DNA from: Sulfurimonas sp.
GTDB taxonomy: Bacteria > Campylobacterota > Campylobacteria > Campylobacterales > Sulfurimonadaceae
Assembly (NCBI GenBank): GCA_002733945.2
Contig: NVXO02000002.1
Coordinates: 461,858 to 467,072, forward strand
DNA: 5,215 nucleotides
Reading direction: 5' to 3'
The translations under genes were made by a program, and so were the position numbers. The stretch's first letter is position 1. Each line of letters opens with the position of its first letter. The notes under the pieces were generated by a model. The model was not told the origin of the DNA. It did no database searches and was given only the letters and a program-made list of their open reading frames with translations. This document shows positions 1 to 4,288 of the stretch, piece by piece.

Positions 1-170
1 TGATATATTTGTTTTTGAGGGCTTACTACAAAAGAGGGAGATTTTTCATCGTGGAAGGGGCAAGGGGCTTTAAAGTTTCCCCCTGCTTTTTTAAGCTCCA
101 CATAGTTCCCTACAACATCAACAATATCAAGTCGAGCTTTGAGGGCTTCTATGGAGTCTTGTGCTATCAT
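1..170 (-). CDS. dnaG: DNA primase DnaG, N-terminal fragment (cut by window edge)
   Basis: DnaG makes the RNA primers for DNA replication and works with the replicative helicase. The window holds the first 56 codons plus two bases. The start ATG is at 170-168, and the protein begins [20 protein letters not shown]. The family's N-terminal zinc-binding domain follows: [10 protein letters not shown] at residues 21-30, then CPFH at 37-40, DEKSPSF at 41-47 and SPQKQIY at 50-56. C37 and H40 are the first two zinc ligands. The usual second pair (HCFGC) would begin with the next codon, and the leading CA of a His codon is visible. The gene lies 50 bases beyond the GGDEF-EAL stop on the same strand. 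No good Shine-Dalgarno sequence stands before the start. A TATAAT box just upstream suggests an independent promoter. Part of its 5' end recurs in decayed form near 3510-3553. Confidence 0.95.
   Translation of the reverse strand, partial: MIAQDSIEALKARLDIVDVVGNYVELKKAGGNFKAPCPFHDEKSPSFVVSPQKQIY
93..140 (-). repeat. Intact partner of the dnaG 5'-end direct repeat
   Basis: These dnaG codons (about residues 11-26) are the counterpart of the decayed copy at 3510-3553. The two lie as direct repeats about 3.4 kb apart and bracket the STAS, kinase-phosphatase and GGDEF-EAL genes. The exact core is 93-107. Confidence 0.6.
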
Positions 171-176
171 AATTAG

Positions 177-182
177 ATTATA
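177..182 (-). promoter_or_regulatory. Candidate -10 box of the dnaG promoter
   Basis: The minus strand reads a perfect TATAAT, followed by six bases and then the dnaG ATG. A start site the usual 6-7 bases below the box would fall on or next to the A of ATG, so the transcript would be leaderless or nearly so. At 17-bp spacing the -35 position reads TCAGTT, a poor match, but epsilonproteobacterial sigma-70 promoters often lack a conserved -35. The match could be chance in AT-rich DNA. Confidence 0.45.
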
Positions 183-196
183 CTCACTCTTTGGTT

Positions 197-229
197 AAAA
201 ACTGATGATGCTTTACAATCCTATAAAGC
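197..229 (-). terminator. Weak candidate terminator after the GGDEF-EAL gene
   Basis: The minus strand has a 6-bp perfect stem, GCTTTA paired with TAAAGC (229-224 with 215-210), around an 8-base loop that contains the stop codon TAG. A run of five T lies at 201-197, eight bases after the stem. The stem is short and AT-rich and the T run is not adjacent, so this is at best a weak terminator. Read-through into dnaG is possible. Confidence 0.25.
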
Positions 230-1843
230 TTCTGGTTTATGAATATGATACCCTTGTGCATAATCAACACCTATCTCTTGAAGTACTTGGAGAATTTTTT
301 CATTCTCAACGAACTCTGCAATTGTTTTTAAGCCCATTACCTTTCCAATCTCATTAATAGATTTCACCATAGTGTATGACACCTTATCTACTACTATATC
401 TTTTATAAACATACCATCAATTTTTAAATATGCTACTGACATTTTTTTCAAATATTCGTATGAAGAGAGTCCTGTTCCAAAATCATCAAGAGAAAAGGTA
501 TACCCTCTTTTTGAAAGTGTTGTTATAGTTTTTTGTGTTACTTTAAAATATTTAATAGCCATTGTTTCTGTAATTTCAAAAGTGATGCATGCAGGATTCA
601 TGTTAAACTCTTTTTCCATACTTATTACATAGTTTGGGAAATCAGGGTTAGACATAGTTTGTCCCGAAAGATTTATCGAGTAATGTATATCCTTAGATAC
701 ACTTTTAAAAGCCGTTTTAACAACCCATTCATCAATTTTAAGCATTAACTCATATCTTTCTGCCGCTGGCATAAATGCTGCTGGTGATAACAATTCACCT
801 GCATCATTTCTTAAACGTAAAAGAAGTTCATAATGCCCAAGTTTCTCTGTCTGACCAATAGCATGAATCTTTTGTTTAAATAAAACGAATTCATCGTTCT
901 TAAGTCCCTTATTAATAATGTTAATCCATGAAACTTCTTCTTTATGCTGACGAGATTCATTCTCTGCATCATCTGCTATATGAATTCTATTTCTACCTTC
1001 GTTTTTTGCGATCAAACAAGCCTGATCAGCTGAGTTTATCGCTTCATTAAAGTTTTCTAATTTATTTGTTATAGTGGATATTCCTGCTGAAATACCTATA
1101 CTAAAACTATGTTCATTCCAGGTAAAGATGTACTCATCTATCTCTTTACGAATTTTTTCTGTTATCTTAACTGCTTGAGCTAATGAACAGTTTTCAAGAA
1201 GTATGATGAATTCATCCCCACCTACACGGGCTAATGTGTCTTTTCTTCTAATTGCCTTCTTCATAAACTCACTAACTTTTTTTAAAAGAGCATCACCAGC
1301 ACTATGACCAGCTAAGTCATTAACTGGTTTAAATCTATCTAAGTCTATAAAAACAATGGCACCAGCCAAGTTACTATCCGAAGTTCTTTTCCCAAAACTA
1401 TCAACTCGTTTTTCAAACTCCCGACGGTTGATAAGATCTGTAAGTATGTCATAGTTTGCCTTATGAATAAGATCTTCTTCTAGTTTAGCCTGATGGGTTA
1501 TATCTTCGATGATAAAAAGTGTCCCATGAAGTGTTACACGACATTTAATATTTAATACTTTATTGTTAAAGAAAAATTTTAATATATTAAATTTTCTTTC
1601 TTTTTTAATTAAAATTTCTTGCTCAAATTCTTCTTGAATTTTAGATACATATTTAAAAATATGAGTATACGAGTTATCAACAAACTCCTCTGGATTTTTG
1701 TTATCAAAGCCTAAAAGAGAAAGTACTATTGAGTTTAACATTACAACATCTAAATCATTTGCAACAGTGATAATACCAAAGGGTATATTGGTAATAATAC
1801 TTCTTAAATATTGGTGTAATGCAATACTTTGTTCATTTCCCAT
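221..1843 (-). CDS. PAS-GGDEF-EAL protein, predicted bifunctional cyclic di-GMP enzyme
   Basis: This 540-residue protein should make and/or hydrolyse cyclic di-GMP. No membrane segment is seen, so it is probably cytoplasmic. A PAS-like sensor domain covers about residues 10-117. The GGDEF domain covers about 128-292, with the metal Asp in IDLDRFK (D167), an intact GGDEF at 208-212 and an RxxD inhibitory site at 199-202, spaced as in PleD. The EAL domain covers about 305-540. Its signature reads ELLLR rather than EALLR, but the metal Glu is kept (E339). The other catalytic positions are also present: N391 (INLSG), E423 (EITET), D453-D454 (DDFGTG), K474 (LKIDG), E510 (AEFVE) and Q530 (YAQGY). 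Sequence alone therefore does not mark either domain as dead. It is the last gene of the STAS and kinase-phosphatase operon, starting 5 bases after the preceding stop, with GAGGA at 1856-1852 as ribosome site. It is the likely output of that switch. Confidence 0.93.
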   Translation of the reverse strand: MGNEQSIALHQYLRSIITNIPFGIITVANDLDVVMLNSIVLSLLGFDNKNPEEFVDNSYTHIFKYVSKIQEEFEQEILIKKERKFNILKFFFNNKVLNIKCRVTLHGTLFIIEDITHQAKLEEDLIHKANYDILTDLINRREFEKRVDSFGKRTSDSNLAGAIVFIDLDRFKPVNDLAGHSAGDALLKKVSEFMKKAIRRKDTLARVGGDEFIILLENCSLAQAVKITEKIRKEIDEYIFTWNEHSFSIGISAGISTITNKLENFNEAINSADQACLIAKNEGRNRIHIADDAENESRQHKEEVSWINIINKGLKNDEFVLFKQKIHAIGQTEKLGHYELLLRLRNDAGELLSPAAFMPAAERYELMLKIDEWVVKTAFKSVSKDIHYSINLSGQTMSNPDFPNYVISMEKEFNMNPACITFEITETMAIKYFKVTQKTITTLSKRGYTFSLDDFGTGLSSYEYLKKMSVAYLKIDGMFIKDIVVDKVSYTMVKSINEIGKVMGLKTIAEFVENEKILQVLQEIGVDYAQGYHIHKPEAL

Positions 1844-1848
1844 GCTAA

Positions 1849-2820
1849 TTATCCTCGCTTAATAACAATAACACTGGAGTCATCATCATTATTTAGATTA
1901 TAGTGATTATAAATTGCTTCACACAAGGCGATAGCTGATGTATTACTATAAAGTTCATATATATTCATCTCCTTTTCTATTCCATCACTACATAAGCTCA
2001 TACAAAAGGCTTCTGCTAGATCTAGTTCCCGAACAACTAGATCTTTTGGTAAATTTTTCCCCATACTTCCTAGAGTAAAAAGTAATGATTTTTTAGGATA
2101 ACACCTAATAAACTGATTACCTAAAATTATATACTCAAACTTTTCTGGTTTAATGCGAACAAATACCGCTTCCACTGTTCGTGTTAACTTTGAAGTTTTT
2201 AAAGCTTCACAACATTTATAAATCATTGTATCTAAAGGGAGTCTATAGTTTTCTAAAATTACTGCTTTAACTTTTTGAGTAGACATATAAGTCTTAATCC
2301 CATGACCAGCTCCATCAAGTATGACAAATAAGCTTTTGTCACCATCATAATGTTTGACAAAAGTAGCATCCCTATTAAACTCTTCACCCACTTCTTTCAA
2401 AGAGATTTCTGCATTATCATAAAGTGGTTTATTTATATACTTTCTAAGTGATATACTTAAACCATCAGCATCATTTTTATTTATAATTAACTCATCAACA
2501 GAGCGCTTGATGGAACCAAGCCCAAGGCCTAAACTTGTTTTTGATGTTGTGTAGCCATCCATAAAACACTTATCAATATCTACTATGCCCTCTCCATTAT
2601 CATCGACCTTCACTTCAATACCCAGTCCATTTTTTGTATAAAAAATTTCTACGACAGAACCATTTGCATAACACAAGCTATTTACAAAAAGTTCAGAACC
2701 TGCATTTGCCATAAGAGATGCATCAAACTCGGAAAATCCAAAATCCATAGCGAAGTTTCTTAGTACAAGAACGCAAGCATAAGCATCGTTTTTTGTATTG
2801 ATTTGAAAGAGAGAAGGCAT
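1849..2820 (-). CDS. RsbT-type switch kinase fused to RsbX/SpoIIE-type PP2C phosphatase
   Basis: This 323-residue protein joins two activities that Bacillus carries on separate proteins. Residues 1-130 form a GHKL kinase like RsbT: N-box SELFVNS with E43 and N47, ATP-binding DDNGEGI at 73-79, the RsbT-like DGYTTSK at 88-94, and the glycine loop SLGLGLGSIKR at 96-106. Residues about 140-323 form a PP2C phosphatase: metal-binding DGAGHG at 169-174, CSDGI at 287-291, and DDDSSVIVI at 312-320. By analogy the N-terminus phosphorylates the STAS protein and the C-terminus removes the phosphate, but substrate and direction are inferred. About 320 residues fits RsbT (about 133) plus RsbX (about 199). 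The gene starts 11 bases after the STAS stop and ends 5 bases before the GGDEF-EAL start. No canonical ribosome site lies in the 11-base gap, so translation may be coupled to the STAS gene. Confidence 0.9.
   Translation of the reverse strand: MPSLFQINTKNDAYACVLVLRNFAMDFGFSEFDASLMANAGSELFVNSLCYANGSVVEIFYTKNGLGIEVKVDDNGEGIVDIDKCFMDGYTTSKTSLGLGLGSIKRSVDELIINKNDADGLSISLRKYINKPLYDNAEISLKEVGEEFNRDATFVKHYDGDKSLFVILDGAGHGIKTYMSTQKVKAVILENYRLPLDTMIYKCCEALKTSKLTRTVEAVFVRIKPEKFEYIILGNQFIRCYPKKSLLFTLGSMGKNLPKDLVVRELDLAEAFCMSLCSDGIEKEMNIYELYSNTSAIALCEAIYNHYNLNNDDDSSVIVIKRG
1852..1856 (-). promoter_or_regulatory. Ribosome binding site of the GGDEF-EAL gene, overlapping the upstream stop
   Basis: The minus strand reads GAGGA, 8 bases before the ATG at 1843-1841. 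It lies inside the last codons of the kinase-phosphatase gene, whose stop TAA is at 1851-1849. This supports the chosen start and suggests that the two genes are translated from one message. Confidence 0.7.
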
Positions 2821-2831
2821 TATCTAGTAAC

Positions 2832-3254
2832 TTACTTCTTAACTAGTTCATAACCTGTCATACGAAAACTCTCTTTAAGTGCTTCTTTAAAGTTTCTTAC
2901 AATAAATAAATCCTTAAGTGTAACACCTGCCAGCACCATAGTTTTTGCAAGTTCTGATTTCAAGCCACATAGGATAGGCGCAACCCCTACAAGTTTTAAA
3001 ATACTGCCAAGGTGACTTAGGTGACCTGCTACAGCAGTATCAAGTGCATCTACATTGCCTAAATCAATTATAACAACACTAATCTCTCTTTTTTCACATA
3101 ACTGAGTTATTTTGCTTACTACAGTATTCATTCTTGATGAATCAAGAGAGCCAAAAAGCCCTGTATAGATACACTGCTCTGTAACCTCATTTGTAACCAT
3201 GGGTGCTTCAGTAGAAATTTGTTTACGACTTATAGCCATTTTTTCACTATTCAT
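2832..3254 (-). CDS. Single-domain STAS protein of the RsbS/RsbR type
   Basis: This 140-residue cytoplasmic protein is a STAS domain at about residues 27-131 with a short polar N-terminal extension. It has no globin-like or PAS sensor domain, so it resembles RsbS more than a full RsbR. The segment VIIDLGNVDALDTAVAG places T73 where RsbR has its phosphorylated Thr and RsbS its phosphorylated Ser, just after the conserved Asp. The following KLVGVAPILCGLKSELAKT matches the second conserved block of RsbR-type STAS domains. There the RsbR family often has LTGI; here it reads LCGL with C96, so a second Thr phosphosite may be missing. It heads the operon, with AAGGA at 3265-3261 six bases before the ATG. 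The adjacent RsbT-type kinase is its expected partner. A plain SpoIIAA-like anti-anti-sigma factor is less likely, because no anti-sigma or sigma gene is nearby. Confidence 0.88.
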   Translation of the reverse strand: MNSEKMAISRKQISTEAPMVTNEVTEQCIYTGLFGSLDSSRMNTVVSKITQLCEKREISVVIIDLGNVDALDTAVAGHLSHLGSILKLVGVAPILCGLKSELAKTMVLAGVTLKDLFIVRNFKEALKESFRMTGYELVKK

Positions 3255-3260
3255 AATGTT

Positions 3261-3282
3261 TCCTTATATACAAACTATAGCA
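3261..3282 (-). promoter_or_regulatory. Candidate extended -10 promoter and ribosome site of the STAS operon
   Basis: The minus strand has an extended -10, TGCTATAGT (3282-3274), and AAGGA at 3265-3261 six bases before the ATG at 3254. A start about seven bases below the box gives a leader of only 12-15 bases. No good -35 is seen at 16-18 bp spacing; TTGTCT (3306-3301) would need a 21-bp spacer. Its position directly above the operon, with 300 bases of non-coding DNA behind it, makes this the best promoter candidate in the window. Confidence 0.55.
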
Positions 3283-3370
3283 CAATTCCTTTTTATTAAA
3301 AGACAATCTTACCAATATATGTGAGATATATACATATTAGCATCCAGTAGTAAAAATAAGTGCAATTTGT

Positions 3371-3398
3371 TTGAAGTAAGTTGAAAAAGTTGAAAAAG
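3371..3398. repeat. Three short direct TTGAA repeats
   Basis: The plus strand reads TTGAAGTAAG, TTGAAAAAG and TTGAAAAAG in a row, with periods of 10 and 9 bases; the last two units are identical. This is about one helical turn apart, as in some regulator sites. The cluster lies about 90-125 bases above the -10 box of the STAS operon. It may equally be low-complexity AT-rich sequence. Confidence 0.4.
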
Positions 3399-3466
3399 AG
3401 GATTAACCAATAATCTGCTAATCTATTTCAACCAAAAAAATAAAGAATTAGCATGAAATATAAGCA

Positions 3467-3534
3467 GTTATTGGGAAGAATCATAAAGATGTTTTAGTAA
3501 CTGTAAAAGAAGCTCCACATAGTTTCCCAATAAC
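3467..3534. repeat. 11-bp perfect inverted repeat with 46-base spacer
   Basis: GTTATTGGGAA at 3467-3477 is the exact reverse complement of TTCCCAATAAC at 3524-3534. The right arm lies inside the dnaG-like remnant and includes the bases at which the remnant departs from the intact dnaG. The spacer is too long for an ordinary terminator and no T run follows. It could be a large stem-loop in a transcript, the trace of an inversion, or coincidence. Confidence 0.5.
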
Positions 3535-3553
3535 ATCAATAAGAGACGAGTTT
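3510..3553 (-). pseudogene. Decayed fragment of the dnaG 5' end
   Basis: This stretch aligns in the same orientation with 93-140 inside dnaG. A 15-base exact match, AACTATGTGGAGCTT on the minus strand (3524-3510 and 107-93), encodes NYVEL. By hand the whole alignment gives about 38 identities over 48 dnaG bases, with a 1-base insertion, a 4-base deletion and a 1-base deletion. Read around the insertion, the fragment gives I-D-V-I-G then N-Y-V-E-L, against [10 protein letters not shown] in DnaG residues 17-26. The differences are conservative (V to I), as expected for a diverged coding copy. Similarity stops sharply on the side toward the 3' end of dnaG. The fragment starts soon after the stop of the secreted-protein gene and cannot make a primase. 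Confidence 0.65.
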
Positions 3554-3574
3554 AGTTAAAAATAGCCTTATAAT

Positions 3575-4246
3575 TTATCTTTGTGGCATTGCACCTGCTG
3601 ACATTGACCCCGAAGCTGCAGATGAAGAAGAGTGACTCATAGAAGAGCTATTTTGCATTCCCTGAGACTGTGAACTATTCATCTGCATTTGTGTTGCACC
3701 CATTGCTACTTGTACAAGTTGTGTTGTAGCATTTAGATTTGCAGATTGAATCTCTTGAGTTTTTACAATTCTATCTGCCATTATCCCAATATTGTCTGCC
3801 ATCACAAGAATTCTATCAGCCATTGTACCAATGTCATCGGAGAGACGAAGGACGGTTGAAGAAACACTTTTTAATGTCTCTGAATATGAGTCACTTACAT
3901 TGCCACCTTGATGTGATGCAAGATATGCTACAGTTTTTGCTAATACAACCGACTGAGAGCTTAAGTTCTCTACCTTATCCATTGCTACTAAAGCATCATC
4001 TTTACTTGCAAAATTATTTTGAATATCGCCCATGAGTTCTGACATTTGAGTCTCATACTTATCTAGTTTTTGAGAGTACTCTTCAAGTTTTGTATCACTA
4101 TTTGCCAACTTATCAATTGAACTCATAGCTGTTGTATTTAACACTTTTACATCATCAGCAAGAATACTTAAACCCTCTGAGTAGTTTACATCTCCTGCAC
4201 AAAGTAGTGTCGCTAGTAATGATATGCTTATAATTGTCTTTTTCAT
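3575..4246 (-). CDS. Secreted coiled-coil protein with DxIxxMA heptads and Ser/Met-rich tail
   Basis: I recognise no named family for this 223-residue protein. Residues 1-18 look like a Sec signal peptide: KK, then a hydrophobic core IISISLLATLL, with likely cleavage after LCA at 15-17. The Cys is not in a good lipobox (TLLC), so a periplasmic soluble protein is likelier than a lipoprotein. Residues about 40-130 are mostly helical, with coiled-coil-like stretches. Residues 137-164 are four heptads in a row: DDIGTMA, DRILVMA, DNIGIMA, DRIVKTQ. The tail, 182-223, is low complexity with 14 Ser and 7 Met and ends SAGAMPQR. The start is supported by AAGGA at 4257-4253, six bases before the ATG. 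It follows the histidine kinase gene by 42 bases on the same strand and could be co-transcribed or have its own promoter. Function unknown; a structural or sensory-accessory role is only a guess. Confidence 0.85.
   Translation of the reverse strand: MKKTIISISLLATLLCAGDVNYSEGLSILADDVKVLNTTAMSSIDKLANSDTKLEEYSQKLDKYETQMSELMGDIQNNFASKDDALVAMDKVENLSSQSVVLAKTVAYLASHQGGNVSDSYSETLKSVSSTVLRLSDDIGTMADRILVMADNIGIMADRIVKTQEIQSANLNATTQLVQVAMGATQMQMNSSQSQGMQNSSSMSHSSSSAASGSMSAGAMPQR
3755..3838 (-). repeat. Four tandem heptads (D-x-I-x-x-M-A) within the secreted protein
   Basis: These codons give residues 137-164. The first three units each end in Met-Ala, all four begin with Asp, and Ile is at the third position throughout. 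Units 1 and 3, and 2 and 4, are the closest pairs, so the stretch also reads as a 14-residue repeat made twice. The regular heptad with hydrophobic residues at positions 3 and 6 predicts a helical, probably coiled-coil, segment. Confidence 0.75.
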
Positions 4247-4252
4247 TTTAAA

Positions 4253-4277
4253 TCCTTTTTTGTTATGTGAAAGTATA
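4253..4277 (-). promoter_or_regulatory. Candidate -10 box and ribosome site of the secreted-protein gene
   Basis: The minus strand has TATACT at 4277-4272, close to the TATAAT consensus, and AAGGA at 4257-4253. The ribosome site is convincing and fixes the start at 4246. The promoter is weaker: no -35 match is seen (ATACTT at 17-bp spacing), and the box sits in the 42-base gap after the kinase gene, so read-through could suffice. Confidence 0.4.
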
Positions 4278-4288
4278 CCTTGGATATG

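Larger units (their letters stand above)
3255..3574. other. Intergenic region (320 bases) between the secreted protein and the STAS operon
   Basis: I see no intact gene of believable length here on either strand. From the high-coordinate end it holds the decayed dnaG 5' fragment, an 11-bp inverted repeat, a cluster of TTGAA repeats, and the STAS operon promoter with its ribosome site. The stretch 3301-3370 is AT-rich with nothing I can name. No convincing terminator follows the secreted-protein gene. A 22-codon reading frame (3536-3468, minus) uses part of the dnaG remnant and ends at the inverted repeat; I do not call it a gene. Confidence 0.7.

Noticed and set aside
372..748. Overlapping plus-strand reading frames of 71-86 codons
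   Set aside because: They lie wholly opposite the EAL half of the GGDEF-EAL gene, whose minus-strand frame has clear motifs. They have no domain signature and no convincing ribosome site.
3416..3453. TGCTAAT / ATTAGCA inverted repeat
   Set aside because: Seven bases with a 24-base spacer in AT-rich DNA is readily expected by chance, and there is no T run or other sign of a terminator.
3468..3536. 22-codon minus-strand frame, MLLGNYVELLLQLL...
   Set aside because: It reuses the dnaG remnant (GNYVEL) and has no ribosome site. Its Leu-rich look comes from decayed dnaG and T-rich DNA, so it is not called a small peptide gene.
3739..4035. Plus-strand reading frame of 98 codons
   Set aside because: It is antisense to the secreted protein, and its repeated hydrophobic composition is the mirror of the heptad codons on the other strand.
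4190..4246. Secreted protein as a lipoprotein
   Set aside because: The Cys at residue 16 is preceded by T-L-L, which lacks the small residue expected at -1, so ordinary signal-peptidase cleavage is preferred.
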